64,000 nt of DNA, from assembly GCF_050633425.1 (NCBI RefSeq), contig NZ_JBOEGM010000004.1, positions 484,636-548,635 on the forward strand, read 5' to 3'. The translations under genes were made by a program, and so were the position numbers. The notes under the pieces were generated by a model, which saw nothing but the letters and a program-made list of their open reading frames with translations, was not told where the DNA came from and did not search any database. This document shows positions 42,418 to 52,252 of the stretch, piece after piece. Source of the DNA: Pelagimonas sp050633425 (GTDB taxonomy: Bacteria; Pseudomonadota; Alphaproteobacteria; Rhodobacterales; Rhodobacteraceae). Numbering within the stretch: the first letter of the stretch is position 1; every line of letters starts with the position of its first letter.

Positions 42418-43452
42418 ATGGAGTTTTCACTCTTTTTGCACATGGAACGTCTCTCTCCTGAGCAGTCGCATGAGCAACTCAATAAAGAGATGATCGAACT
42501 GTGCAAAATGGCGGATCAAGCCGGGATGCGGGCCATCTGGACGGGTGAACATCACGGTATGGAATTCACCATTGCGCCCAATCCGCTCATGTCACTGGTG
42601 CAGATTTCCCAACACACAAAAAACGTCAAGCTTGGCACGGGCACTGTGATTGCCCCGTTTTGGCATCCTATCAAACTGGCGGGTGAAGCTGCCTCTGCTG
42701 ATCTGATGACAGGTGGACGGATTGAACTGGGTATCGCGCGCGGAGCGTATTCCTATGAATATGAACGGCTCATGCCGGGCATGGATGCCTGGGAAGCCGG
42801 TCAACGCATGCGGGAAATTGCGCCGCTTTTGCCCAAGCTGTGGGACGGGGATTGCGCCCATGAAGGCGAGTATTTTAGCTTTCCATCCACCACGGCGTCC
42901 CCAAAGCCGGTGCAAGAGGGGGGGCCCCCCATCTGGATTGCCGCGCGGGACCCCAACAGCCATGAATTTGGGGTGCAAAATGGTTTCAATATTCAAGTGA
43001 CACCGCTGTGGCAGGGGATGGAAGAGATCGAGACGCTGATGGGGCGTTTTAACGATGCCTGCGATAGCTATGACGGCCCGCGTCCAAAAATCATGCTCCT
43101 TCATCATACCTATGTCGGTGCAAACGACGAGGATGTCGCGGTGGCGTCGCGCGAACTTTCGCGGTTTTATTGTTATTTTGGGGCCTGGTTTCAGAACAAG
43201 CGCCCGGTGGAGCAAGGGCTTATCGCCCCGCTTTCAGACTCTGAAATAGAGGCCAACGCAATGATGGCCCCCGCGAATTTGGCAAGAGACCTGACCGTCG
43301 GAACCGCCGATGAGGTTATTGAAAAGATTAGAAAGTACGAAGCGTTAGGATATGATGAATACTCATTCTGGATCGACAGTGGGATGAGCTTTGACCGCAA
43401 ACGCGCATCGCTTGCGCGGTTCATCGACAACGTCATGCCAGCTTTCCAATGA
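42418..43452 (+). CDS. Luciferase-like (LLM) flavin-dependent monooxygenase
   Basis: 344 residues, a bacterial luciferase-type TIM barrel: FSLFLHMERLSPEQ, AIWTGEHHGMEFTIAPNPL, VKLGTGTVIAPFWHPIKLAG, LMTGGRIELGIARGAYSYEY and TVGTADEVIEKIRKYEALGY. It uses reduced flavin delivered by a separate reductase, encoded two bases upstream. Known relatives oxidise aldehydes, sulfonates, nitrilotriacetate or open N-heterocyclic rings (pyridine PyrA, trigonelline TgnA). The ring-opening role is suggested by the neighbours; the sequence alone does not fix the substrate. Confidence 0.9.
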   Translation: MEFSLFLHMERLSPEQSHEQLNKEMIELCKMADQAGMRAIWTGEHHGMEFTIAPNPLMSLVQISQHTKNVKLGTGTVIAPFWHPIKLAGEAASADLMTGGRIELGIARGAYSYEYERLMPGMDAWEAGQRMREIAPLLPKLWDGDCAHEGEYFSFPSTTASPKPVQEGGPPIWIAARDPNSHEFGVQNGFNIQVTPLWQGMEEIETLMGRFNDACDSYDGPRPKIMLLHHTYVGANDEDVAVASRELSRFYCYFGAWFQNKRPVEQGLIAPLSDSEIEANAMMAPANLARDLTVGTADEVIEKIRKYEALGYDEYSFWIDSGMSFDRKRASLARFIDNVMPAFQ

Positions 43453-43460
43453 GGAACACA

Positions 43461-44939
43461 ATGGATCCCAAACCACATTACCAGCTCTTTATTGATGGCG
43501 CTTGGACGGAAGGGTCTGAGGGCCAAACCATGGCATCTCAGAACCCCGCCACAGGCGAGGAGTGGGCCACGTTTGCCTGTGCCTCAAAAGCCGATGTCGA
43601 CCGCGCCATTGGCTCCGCGCGCCGTGTGCTGAATGATCCAGCCTGGCGCGATATGACCCAGACGCAGCGGGGCAAGTTGCTGTACCGCTTGGCTGAACTG
43701 ATCGAAGAAAACGCGGCCAAGATTGGGCGGGTTGAAACGATTGACAGCGGCAAGCTCTTGACCGAGACGGCAGGCCAATCGGCTTATGTTGGCGACTATT
43801 ATCGCTATTACGCAGGGCTGGCCGACAAGATCGAGGGGGCTGTCCTCCCGATTGATAAGCCCGATATGCATGTCTTCACCCGGCGCGAGCCAATCGGCGT
43901 TGTCGTGGCCATTGTCCCTTGGAACGCTCAAATGTTCCTGACCGCAACCAAGCTTGGTCCGGCACTTGCTGCGGGGTGTTCTGTGGTGCTGAAAGCGTCT
44001 GAGATCGCCCCGGCCCCGATGCTTGAGTTTGCCCGTTTGGTCGAAGAGGCCGGGTTCCCGGCGGGGGTTGTCTCTATCATCACCGGTGACGCTGAAAACT
44101 GTGCTATTCCGCTGACACGCCACCCGGATGTGGACCGCATCGCCTTTACCGGTGGGCCTGAAACTGCGCGGCATGTGGTGCGTAATTCGGCAGAAAACTT
44201 CGCGGTGACCACTTTGGAATTGGGCGGGAAATCCCCAATTCTTGTCTTTGACGACGCCGATCCAGATGGGGCGGCGAATGGGCTTATCGCGGGCAATTTT
44301 GGTGCCTCAGGTCAAAGCTGTGTGGCAGGGTCGCGCGGTTTGGTGCATCGCTCGGTGCTAGATGCAGTGGCAGAAAAGATCGAAGCGAAGATGAAAGGGG
44401 TTATCATCGGCGACCCTCTCTTGGCCGAAACACAGATTGGTCCTCTTTGTACAACGGCCCAAATTAAAACGATCGAGACAACACTTGCTGCGGCTGTCTC
44501 TGGGGGGGCTCGTATTCGCTTTGGCGGGGCTCCGCTGGAGCGTTCTGGAAACTACATGGCCCCGACCCTTGTGGAATGCGCGGATGCAGGGACCGAAACC
44601 CTCAAGATTGAGATGTTCGGACCCGTCATGTCGCTCTTGCCTTTTGACACCGAAGAAGAAGCCATCGCGATTGCCAATAGCACGGCTTTTGGTCTTGGCT
44701 CAGGTGTCTTTACTGAGAATGTCGCCCGTGCGCACCGCGTCTCTTCACGGCTCAAGGCGGGCATCTGTTGGGTCAATACCTATCGCGCCGTGTCGCCGAT
44801 CGCGCCGTTCGGTGGTTTCGATCAATCGGGCTATGGGCGCGAGGCCGGAATGGACGCGATCCTCGATTATACACGGACAAAAACCACTTGGATCAACACC
44901 TCTGATAAACCGATGGCCAACCCGTTTGTGATGCGCTGA
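43461..44939 (+). CDS. Aldehyde dehydrogenase (NAD(P)-dependent)
   Basis: 492 residues from MDPKPHYQLFIDGAWTEGSE at 43461, with GAGGA six bases upstream; ATG at 43449, overlapping the previous stop, is less well placed. The family motifs are VVAIVPWNAQMFLTATKLG, the glutamate of TLELGGKSP, the catalytic cysteine of GQSCVAGSR near residue 295, and EMFGPVMSLLPFD. It would oxidise an aldehyde from ring opening to the acid. It is the last gene of the operon; no clear terminator follows. Confidence 0.93.
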   Translation: MDPKPHYQLFIDGAWTEGSEGQTMASQNPATGEEWATFACASKADVDRAIGSARRVLNDPAWRDMTQTQRGKLLYRLAELIEENAAKIGRVETIDSGKLLTETAGQSAYVGDYYRYYAGLADKIEGAVLPIDKPDMHVFTRREPIGVVVAIVPWNAQMFLTATKLGPALAAGCSVVLKASEIAPAPMLEFARLVEEAGFPAGVVSIITGDAENCAIPLTRHPDVDRIAFTGGPETARHVVRNSAENFAVTTLELGGKSPILVFDDADPDGAANGLIAGNFGASGQSCVAGSRGLVHRSVLDAVAEKIEAKMKGVIIGDPLLAETQIGPLCTTAQIKTIETTLAAAVSGGARIRFGGAPLERSGNYMAPTLVECADAGTETLKIEMFGPVMSLLPFDTEEEAIAIANSTAFGLGSGVFTENVARAHRVSSRLKAGICWVNTYRAVSPIAPFGGFDQSGYGREAGMDAILDYTRTKTTWINTSDKPMANPFVMR

Positions 44940-45120
44940 GAGGGCAAGCCCGCAAGCAGCAAGGCACTCATTCGGTCGGATGTGTAGGGGCACCAATGTG
45001 TTTGCTGATCCGCTTGGCGAACCTCTTGGAAGTTCGGGCAATTGACTTCAGAGGCGAGGCAAAGGTTAGACTTTTGCCTTGCTCATCGTTCTGAAGTCGC
45101 CAGTGAACAGATCAAGTGTC

Positions 45121-46299
45121 CTAGTTGCCGACTGTCCGTCCAGTCTCTGGCTCAGCACTTGTCATTGATCCCGCGAGTTTGGGTTTGGGACAGGGGCGTT
45201 GCATTGCTTTGTCCCAAAACCTCAAAACAAAAGGCATGCCCAAAAATGACCCCAGCAGGGACAGCGCCAATACGGTTTTTCCGTACTGGGTTAAGTCCTG
45301 ATCCAGAAATTGGAACACCGCCATCAGGTATACATGAAAGACGAACATCTGGATCGAATAGATCCCAGTAAAGCGCAGCAAACGCAGGCCAAAATACCAT
45401 TCAATGGCGCGGGTGGCATAGGATGTCAGAGCATGTTTGCGGATCATCAGGATTGAGAAAACCGCGCAAACAATAAGAATGCGGAGCAAGTGAAGGGGGT
45501 GCAGGTGCATGCGCGCCCAATTGTCAGGGATGTCGACGGGAATAGCAAAGGGCACAGGGTACGCCAGACCTCCGCGTTGCCAGACAAGCAGAACAGTCGT
45601 GGTTCCAAGCAACGCAAAGAACGCCGGGGAACTGAGCGACGACAGCCTGTTGACGATGTTTTCGTATTGGGTGCCCAAGGCATAGGCGATGAAGAACAGA
45701 AACTGCCAGGCAGCGAGATCAAACGCCATGAAGGCGCTGCCAAAACCGAAAAAACCGTAGGCGAAATTGGGTAGGCTCACGGCGTAAATCAATAGAGATG
45801 CCGACAAGAGCGCTAGGGTTCCAAACCGCATCACCGTCAGCGACGCCGCCAGTAACAGGGCAAAGCAGCAAATGTAGATGGGGAGAATGTCAGAATACCC
45901 TCCGCCATTTTGCAACGCCAAAACCTGGCCGACCGCCCAGACACCATCCTTTGCCATGGCAAATGCATCTGGGGCCGCCAGAATGGTCAAAGCGAGAAAC
46001 GGCAAAGCAGAGATAAGGTAGTAGCGGTACACCTTGTCGAGCCGTTGAATGAGAAAGCGGTTGAGGTTTTGCGATGATTTAAACTTGCGCACCATCAACA
46101 TGCCAACCAGCAATCCCGACATGAAAACCAGAAATTCGGCATCAAATAAACCGATGAGCCTTGCGTGATGAACCGCTCCTAAAAAACCCATGTCCGGTTG
46201 CCAAGATAAATGCGCGAGCATCATCATGATCAACAAATGTCCGCGAATGCCATCAAGTATGTCTAGTCGCAAAGCTTTGCTCCACAATGTAAATAACAT
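45121..46299 (-). CDS. OpgC family membrane protein
   Basis: 392 residues with about ten membrane helices. The N-terminal LRLDILDGIRGHLLIMMMLA and EFLVFMSGLLVGML correspond to the OpgC family, which transfers succinyl groups to osmoregulated periplasmic glucans. No glucan synthase genes (opgG, opgH) are nearby, so the acceptor is uncertain. There is no obvious ribosome binding site before ATG 46299. It is convergent with the aldehyde dehydrogenase gene. Confidence 0.8.
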   Translation of the reverse strand: MLFTLWSKALRLDILDGIRGHLLIMMMLAHLSWQPDMGFLGAVHHARLIGLFDAEFLVFMSGLLVGMLMVRKFKSSQNLNRFLIQRLDKVYRYYLISALPFLALTILAAPDAFAMAKDGVWAVGQVLALQNGGGYSDILPIYICCFALLLAASLTVMRFGTLALLSASLLIYAVSLPNFAYGFFGFGSAFMAFDLAAWQFLFFIAYALGTQYENIVNRLSSLSSPAFFALLGTTTVLLVWQRGGLAYPVPFAIPVDIPDNWARMHLHPLHLLRILIVCAVFSILMIRKHALTSYATRAIEWYFGLRLLRFTGIYSIQMFVFHVYLMAVFQFLDQDLTQYGKTVLALSLLGSFLGMPFVLRFWDKAMQRPCPKPKLAGSMTSAEPETGRTVGN

Positions 46300-46859
46300 C
46301 TAGGTTAAAAAAATATGCCCTCACGCTGGAGTGGCGTTCGTCAGTCTATGCCGTTACGGAACTATAAGATCGTGTTTAGAATGTGTTCATTCCGCGATTT
46401 TGCACAACTAAAAACTGAACTGAGACTCTTTGGGACAATTATTTCGAAAGTGTCCGTTGAGCCGGGCACTGAAGGAGCCTCGCGTGTGGTCGCTATTCTG
46501 ACGGGTTTTAGAAGCCGTTGTTGAACCCAATATTGTACCGCTTCCGTTCATCTTCAAAAGCGTTCCCCAGATGATCAGCCAATGGCGGCAAAGCTGCGGC
46601 GACGGTGTCAGCAGGCCTCGAAGCCTAAGGCATCTACGCTTTGTGGTGCAAAAATGCCGGGGTGCGGTTGTTCTACAACGGCACCGGCGAAAGTGCGCGT
46701 CATGACCTAATCTGTTTCTTGCCACGAACGAGCCGATGGGCGGCAGCGCGACCAAGTGCTTGGCCCCGCCAGGTTGGCGGACCTCTGCGAGAGAAACTTG
46801 TGGTTGCATAACAAAAGGGGGCCACTTGGGCCCCCTTGCGTAGAAATTTTGTGGAAGGG
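46300..46859. other. 560-base stretch without a credible gene
   Basis: Open frames on both strands are short, overlap and lack ribosome binding sites or recognisable sequence. The right end holds the carB terminator (46811-46837). The rest is unexplained and may be gene debris at the border of the accessory region. Confidence 0.5.
46811..46837 (-). terminator. carB terminator
   Basis: On the minus strand AAGGGGGCC, five-base loop and GGCCCCCTT form a nine-base-pair stem followed by TTTTG, 23 bases after the carB stop. Confidence 0.85.
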
Positions 46860-49800
46860 TCAGGCCTGCAGCGGCTTGACCACCAACTCGCCTTCTTCAC
46901 GCGCTTTCATCGCGAGGGCGGCGGCATGGGCACCTGCGCCGGTCGTGAAATACGGGATCTTGTCATACAAGGCGACCGAGCGGATTTCCCGGCTGTCTGA
47001 GACAGAGGCGTTGCCTTCGGTGGTGTTCATCACCAACTGAATTCCGCCATCTTTCATTAGGTCGACAATGTTCGGGCGCCCTTCATAGACCTTTTTGGTG
47101 GTGTCACAGGCAATGCCCTGATCCCCAAGGAAAGCCGCTGTGCCCGATGTGGCGACGATCTTGAAGCCAAGATCGACCAATGTTTGGGCGGTCTCCACCA
47201 GCTGAGGCGTCTTGTCGTCATCCTTGATGGAAAAGAACACTGAACCGTTCTCAGGAAGCATGGTTCCGGCCCCCATCTGTGCCTTCAAAAACGCACGCGG
47301 GAAGGAACGATCCCATCCCATGACTTCGCCGGTTGAGCGCATTTCCGGCCCAAGGATCGTATCAACACCGGGGAAACGCGCAAAGGGCAACACGGCCTCT
47401 TTGACCGAGAACCACGGCATGTTCGGATCAGCGAGCGTCATCGGATCTGCCAGTGGCAGATCCGTGTCATAATCGGCGTTCTCTGGGTAACCGTCGCGCA
47501 GTGGGAAGGCTGACAGCTTTTCACCTGCCATGACCCGTGCCGCGATTGATGCGATGGCGCTGTCGGTTGCTTTGGCAACAAAGGGAACAGTCCGCGAGGC
47601 GCGTGGGTTCACTTCGATCAGGTAGATTTCGTTGTCTTTGACTGCGAACTGAATGTTCATCAGTCCAACCACATTCAACGCTTTGGCCAAGGCCTCGGTC
47701 TGGCGTTTTACCTCGGCCAAAATCTCGTCAGAGAGTGAATAGGGCGGCAAGGAACAGGCGCTGTCACCCGAATGCACACCGGCCTCTTCGATATGCTGCA
47801 TGATACCCGCAACATGCACGTCGGTGCCGTCACAAATCGCATCCACATCCAATTCAACCGCACCTGATAGGTAGCTGTCCAGAAGGACGGGGCTGTCGCC
47901 AGACACGACAACCGCCTCAGCGATGTAGCGTTCAAGCTGGGCCATATCACGGACGATTTCCATCGCACGACCGCCCAAAACATAGGACGGGCGGATCACC
48001 AGCGGGAAGCCGATCTCATCCGCGATGGTCAAGGCCTGGGCGTCGGTCGAGGCAATGCCGTTTTTCGGCTGCTTGAGGGCCAATTGGTTGACCAGAGCCT
48101 GAAAGCGTTCGCGGTCTTCGGCAAGGTCAATCGCATCGGGTGTCGTGCCAAGGATCGGGATACCTTCGGCCTCAAGCGCATTGGCCAGTTTCAGCGGGGT
48201 TTGCCCGCCAAACTGAACAATAACGCCGTGCAAAGTGCCATTTTCCTGCTCAACCCGCAGGATTTCCATGACGTTTTCAAAGGTCAGGGGTTCAAAGTAC
48301 AAGCGGTCCGAGGTGTCATAATCGGTCGACACGGTCTCGGGGTTGCAGTTGATCATGATGGTTTCATAACCAGCATCCGACAGCGCATAACACGCATGGC
48401 AGCAGCAGTAATCAAACTCGATCCCTTGGCCAATTCGGTTTGGACCACCGCCCAGAACCACCACCTTTTTGCGATCAGATGGCCGTGCCTCACATTCCAC
48501 TTCGCCCATCATCGGCTCTTCGTAGGTGGAATACATATAAGGTGTTTGCGCCTCAAATTCGGCGGCGCAGGTGTCGATGCGTTTGAAAACTGCGGTGACA
48601 CCGGCATTGACCCGTTTGGTGCGGACGTCCTTTTCGCTAAAGCCCGTCAGTTTGGCCAAACGCGCATCGCTAAAGCCGAGCATCTTAAGCTCACGAAGAC
48701 CGGCCTCATCGCTTGGCAGGCCGTTTGTCTTGACCTGCTCTTCGGCGTCCACAATTTCGCGGATGCGATCAAGGAACCATGGGTCAAAGGCAGTGACGTT
48801 TTGGATTTCATCATTGGTCAAACCATGACGCATGGCTTGGGCAATGGTGCGCATCCGGTCTGGTGTTTGCTCACCTATGGCTTTGATCACGGCGGCCTTT
48901 TCCGGCGCGCCTTCAATTTCGATATCATCAAAGCCGGTTAGGCCGGATTCCATCGAAGCCAACGCCTTTTGCAGGCTTTCATGGATGGTGCGGCCAATCG
49001 CCATTGCCTCGCCGACTGACTTCATCGCTGTGGTCAGGTAGGGTTTGGAGCCTGGGAACTTTTCGAACGCAAATTTCGGAATCTTGGTGACAACATAGTC
49101 AATCGACGGCTCAAACGAAGCCGGGGTGACTTTGGTAATGTCATTGTCCAGCTCGTCGAGAGTGTAGCCAACCGCCAGTTTCGCCGCGATTTTAGCAATC
49201 GGGAAACCGGTCGCCTTGGACGCCAAGGCAGACGAACGGGATACGCGCGGGTTCATTTCAATAACGACCATGCGGCCATCCGCTGGGTTCACCGCCCATT
49301 GAACGTTAGACCCGCCTGTTTCAACGCCGATTTCACGCAGAACATTGATCGAATGCGTCCGCATGATCTGATATTCTTTGTCGGTCAGGGTCAGGGCAGG
49401 GGCAACAGTGATCGAATCGCCGGTGTGCACACCCATTGGGTCGATATTTTCGATGGCACAGACGATGATGGCGTTGTCGGCTTTGTCGCGCACAACCTCC
49501 ATCTCGAACTCTTTCCAGCCCAAAAGGCTCTCGTCGACGAGAATCTGATTGACTGGGCTGGCATCCATACCGGTGCGGCAGAAATGGATGTAGTCTTCGC
49601 GGTTATACGCGACACCGCCGCCAGTTCCGCCCATGGTAAAGGCCGGGCGAATGATGGCGGGCAGGCCAATTTCGTCCAGCTCTTCCAACGCCATCTGAAC
49701 ACCTGCGTCCAGATCGGTCACACCTTCATCAGACTTGGGGGCAGTGATGATTGTTGCCTTGGGGTTTTCGATGCCCAAACGATCCATCGCTTCACGGAAC

Positions 49801-50192
49801 AGCTTGCGATCTTCTGCCATTTCAATGGCATCGCGGGTCGCGCCGATCATCTCGACGTTGAATTTGTCCAAAACGCCCATCTCTTCAAGCGCGAGAGATG
49901 TGTTCAAACCAGTCTGGCCACCCATGGTTGGCAGCAACGCATCGGGGCGCTCTTTTTCGATGATTTTTGCGACAACCTCAGGCGTGATTGGCTCAATATA
50001 TGTGGCATCGGCCATGTTCGGGTCGGTCATGATCGTCGCGGGGTTCGAGTTGACCAGAATGACCCGGTAACCTTCTTCGCGAAGCGCTTTACAAGCCTGT
50101 GCGCCGGAATAGTCGAACTCGCAAGCCTGTCCAATGACAATAGGCCCCGCTCCGATGATCATGATCGACTGGATGTCGTTTCTCTTCGGCAT
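46860..50192 (-). CDS. carB: Carbamoyl phosphate synthase large chain
   Basis: 1110 residues, slightly longer than the usual 1070-1080. It makes carbamoyl phosphate for arginine and pyrimidine synthesis from bicarbonate, ATP and ammonia supplied by CarA. Two homologous ATP-grasp halves are visible, starting IMIIGAGPIVIGQACEFDYS and VVVLGGGPNRIGQGIEFDYC, with the repeated IEVNPRASR/IEMNPRVSR motifs. The C-terminal MGS-like domain (about residues 970 to 1110) binds allosteric effectors. carA is not in the window, so the two subunits are encoded apart. A good promoter lies upstream. Confidence 0.98.
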   Translation of the reverse strand: MPKRNDIQSIMIIGAGPIVIGQACEFDYSGAQACKALREEGYRVILVNSNPATIMTDPNMADATYIEPITPEVVAKIIEKERPDALLPTMGGQTGLNTSLALEEMGVLDKFNVEMIGATRDAIEMAEDRKLFREAMDRLGIENPKATIITAPKSDEGVTDLDAGVQMALEELDEIGLPAIIRPAFTMGGTGGGVAYNREDYIHFCRTGMDASPVNQILVDESLLGWKEFEMEVVRDKADNAIIVCAIENIDPMGVHTGDSITVAPALTLTDKEYQIMRTHSINVLREIGVETGGSNVQWAVNPADGRMVVIEMNPRVSRSSALASKATGFPIAKIAAKLAVGYTLDELDNDITKVTPASFEPSIDYVVTKIPKFAFEKFPGSKPYLTTAMKSVGEAMAIGRTIHESLQKALASMESGLTGFDDIEIEGAPEKAAVIKAIGEQTPDRMRTIAQAMRHGLTNDEIQNVTAFDPWFLDRIREIVDAEEQVKTNGLPSDEAGLRELKMLGFSDARLAKLTGFSEKDVRTKRVNAGVTAVFKRIDTCAAEFEAQTPYMYSTYEEPMMGEVECEARPSDRKKVVVLGGGPNRIGQGIEFDYCCCHACYALSDAGYETIMINCNPETVSTDYDTSDRLYFEPLTFENVMEILRVEQENGTLHGVIVQFGGQTPLKLANALEAEGIPILGTTPDAIDLAEDRERFQALVNQLALKQPKNGIASTDAQALTIADEIGFPLVIRPSYVLGGRAMEIVRDMAQLERYIAEAVVVSGDSPVLLDSYLSGAVELDVDAICDGTDVHVAGIMQHIEEAGVHSGDSACSLPPYSLSDEILAEVKRQTEALAKALNVVGLMNIQFAVKDNEIYLIEVNPRASRTVPFVAKATDSAIASIAARVMAGEKLSAFPLRDGYPENADYDTDLPLADPMTLADPNMPWFSVKEAVLPFARFPGVDTILGPEMRSTGEVMGWDRSFPRAFLKAQMGAGTMLPENGSVFFSIKDDDKTPQLVETAQTLVDLGFKIVATSGTAAFLGDQGIACDTTKKVYEGRPNIVDLMKDGGIQLVMNTTEGNASVSDSREIRSVALYDKIPYFTTGAGAHAAALAMKAREEGELVVKPLQA

Positions 50193-50248
50193 GGTGCACC
50201 TCTGTGTTTGTTGGCATGTGGCGCCCCCAAGCGCCCAAATTGTCGTGG

Positions 50249-50276
50249 GTTATAGGCAGTGCGCAAAAAGGTGCAA
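50249..50276 (-). promoter_or_regulatory. Predicted carB promoter
   Basis: On the minus strand TTGCAC (50271-50276), 16-base spacer, TATAAC (50249-50254). The expected start near 50242 leaves a leader of about 50 bases before carB. Confidence 0.6.
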
Positions 50277-50371
50277 GGGCTATCGGAAACAGAAGTTGCT
50301 TTGCCGCTTTCAAGACTTTTGTTTTACACAAAAAACCTTATATCGCAGGCCGAAGGTAATCGGGGAAGCTG

Positions 50372-51490
50372 ATGAAAATCCAGTTCGATCATGGTCCGGG
50401 TGGGGATCGCGCAGCGTTTGCACAGCCACACCATGTCATCAGGGCCGACTCAGCCGATGATGTACCTTTGGCGATGGATGCATTGGAAGAGGCCCATAAC
50501 AACGGGGCTTGGCTTGCAGGTTTTGCCAGTTATGAACTGGGCTATGTGCTTGAGCCAAAGTTGATGGCCAAGTTGCCCGCAAATCGCAGGATGCCGTTGC
50601 TCTGTTTTGGTGTCTTTGACGCGCCCATGCCCAAAGATTTGCCGCAACCAGCGGGGCAGATTGGCCCGGCGGCACCCAAATGGGATGAGGCCCGGTATTC
50701 CAAAGCCTTTAATACGGTTCACGACGCGATTGGGGCCGGTGACATTTATCAAGCCAACCTGACGTTTCCAATTGCGCTTCCGGTTTCTGATGATTTGCCC
50801 GCGCTTTATGCCGCTTTGGCAGAGCGTCAGCCGGTCAATTATGGGGCTTTGGTTCAGGTTCCGGGCCTGCCGGATATCTTGTCGCGCTCGCCTGAGCTCT
50901 TCTTTCGCACCAAGGCGGATGGAACGATCGAGACCCGGCCAATGAAGGGAACCGTTGCCCGGCATCCAAACGCAACCGAAGATGAGCGTCGCAAAGCTTG
51001 GGTGGCTCAGGACGAGAAAAATCAGGCCGAAAACCTGATGATCGTCGATTTGCTGCGCAATGATATCAGCCGCGTGTCGATTCCGGGCTCGGTCAAGGTG
51101 CCTGAGCTGTTCAAGGTCGAGAGCTATGCCACGGTGCATCAAATGGTGTCTTTGATCCGCGCGTCATTGCGCCCCGGCACAACCTTGCCCGATATTCTCA
51201 GGGCCTTGTTCCCATGCGGTTCAGTCACAGGTGCGCCCAAAATCCGGGCGATGGAAATCTTGTCGGACCTGGAAACAGGGCCTCGCGACATCTATTGTGG
51301 CTCCATTGGATGGATGGCCCCGGATGGGCGGAGCGAATTCAACGTGGCGATCCGAACTTTGATGATCGAAAACGGCATGGCCACATTAAATGTCGGCGGT
51401 GGTCTCGTCTGGGATAGCACCGCGCCCGACGAATATGAGGAAGCCTTGTGGAAAGCCCGCTTTGCCCAACTGAGCCCGAGTTTCGCCTGA
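50372..51490 (+). CDS. pabB: Aminodeoxychorismate synthase component I
   Basis: 372 residues, a chorismate-binding enzyme that forms 4-amino-4-deoxychorismate for folate. Motifs: IYQANLTFPIAL, SPELFFRTKADGTIETRPMK, ENLMIVDLLRNDISRVS and FPCGSVTGAPKIRAMEILSD. The N-terminal part is shorter than in E. coli PabB, as is common in alphaproteobacteria. It overlaps the next gene, a class IV aminotransferase, by 43 bases, which fits the PabB-PabC partnership. The glutaminase subunit (pabA) is not in the window. Confidence 0.92.
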   Translation: MKIQFDHGPGGDRAAFAQPHHVIRADSADDVPLAMDALEEAHNNGAWLAGFASYELGYVLEPKLMAKLPANRRMPLLCFGVFDAPMPKDLPQPAGQIGPAAPKWDEARYSKAFNTVHDAIGAGDIYQANLTFPIALPVSDDLPALYAALAERQPVNYGALVQVPGLPDILSRSPELFFRTKADGTIETRPMKGTVARHPNATEDERRKAWVAQDEKNQAENLMIVDLLRNDISRVSIPGSVKVPELFKVESYATVHQMVSLIRASLRPGTTLPDILRALFPCGSVTGAPKIRAMEILSDLETGPRDIYCGSIGWMAPDGRSEFNVAIRTLMIENGMATLNVGGGLVWDSTAPDEYEEALWKARFAQLSPSFA

Positions 51491-52104
51491 TTGAAACCTT
51501 TGCCTTCAAGGACGATCAAGGCATCCCGCGCCTGTCTTTGCATTTGGCGCGCCTGTCCAATGCCGCCGAAGCGCTGGGCATTGAGTTTGACAAAAACCGC
51601 GCAGTTGAATTGCTGGATGCGCTGAGCGGCGGGGATAAGCGCTGTCGTTTGACGCTGGATAAAAACGGTGCCTTGGACTTGGACCTCGCTGTTATGCCTG
51701 CCCCCTCCACGCAATGGACGTTTCGCATTCATCCGACCCGTCTGGATGCAAGTGATCCTTGGCTGCGGTACAAATCGACCCGCCGTGAGTTATATAATTC
51801 CGCGCGCAGCAGTCTCCCCACTGGTCTCGACGAATTTGTTTTTCTGAACCAACAAGGCGCTGTCTGCGAAGGCACCATCACCAATATTTCAATCACCACG
51901 GCAACCGGCGACCGGCTGACACCGCCTTTGGCGTCGGGCTGCCTTCCCGGCACCTATCGGCAAAGTCGCCTGAACAAGGGCTTGCTGCGCGAGGCAACCT
52001 TGACCCTGTCGGATTTGGCGGCGGCAACATCAATCAACCTAACCAACTCTCTTCGCGGTTCGGTGAATGCGGTCTGGGATTCGCACGACCCGGCGCGGCC
52101 GTGA
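51448..52104 (+). CDS. pabC: Class IV aminotransferase, probable aminodeoxychorismate lyase
   Basis: 218 residues from a GTG at 51448. PLP fold-type IV enzyme: FRLIETFAFKDDQGIPRLSL, the lysine of LRYKSTRRELYN (Schiff base) and DEFVFLNQQGAVCEGTITNI, with PPLASGCLPGTYR as the C-terminal loop. Location directly after and overlapping pabB makes aminodeoxychorismate lyase, which releases 4-aminobenzoate and pyruvate, the likely role. It is somewhat shorter than E. coli PabC (269), but typical of alphaproteobacterial forms. Confidence 0.85.
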   Translation: MESPLCPTEPEFRLIETFAFKDDQGIPRLSLHLARLSNAAEALGIEFDKNRAVELLDALSGGDKRCRLTLDKNGALDLDLAVMPAPSTQWTFRIHPTRLDASDPWLRYKSTRRELYNSARSSLPTGLDEFVFLNQQGAVCEGTITNISITTATGDRLTPPLASGCLPGTYRQSRLNKGLLREATLTLSDLAAATSINLTNSLRGSVNAVWDSHDPARP

Positions 52105-52223
52105 TCTACCGCGTCTTGTTGATCGAAAGACTTCATCTCAAGACTTCGGGGCCGCTTTGGGGTGGGGCGGTGTCCCTTGTGGCCGTCAATGCGTGCAAAA
52201 CTGCCATCAAACCCACCGATCCC

Positions 52224-52252
52224 TTGACTTTAGCGCCCACAAACGGTGTATC
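52224..52252 (+). promoter_or_regulatory. Possible aspS promoter
   Basis: TTGACT (52224-52229), 17-base spacer, TGTATC (52247-52252). The -35 is good, the -10 weak. A transcript would start about 60 bases before aspS. Confidence 0.3.

Noticed and set aside
45057..45079. Terminator after the aldehyde dehydrogenase gene
   Set aside because: AGGCAAA/TTTGCCT can pair, but the stem is short and no T-run follows.
46408..46809. 133-codon minus-strand frame between opgC-like gene and carB
   Set aside because: Low-complexity translation without family resemblance or translation signal.
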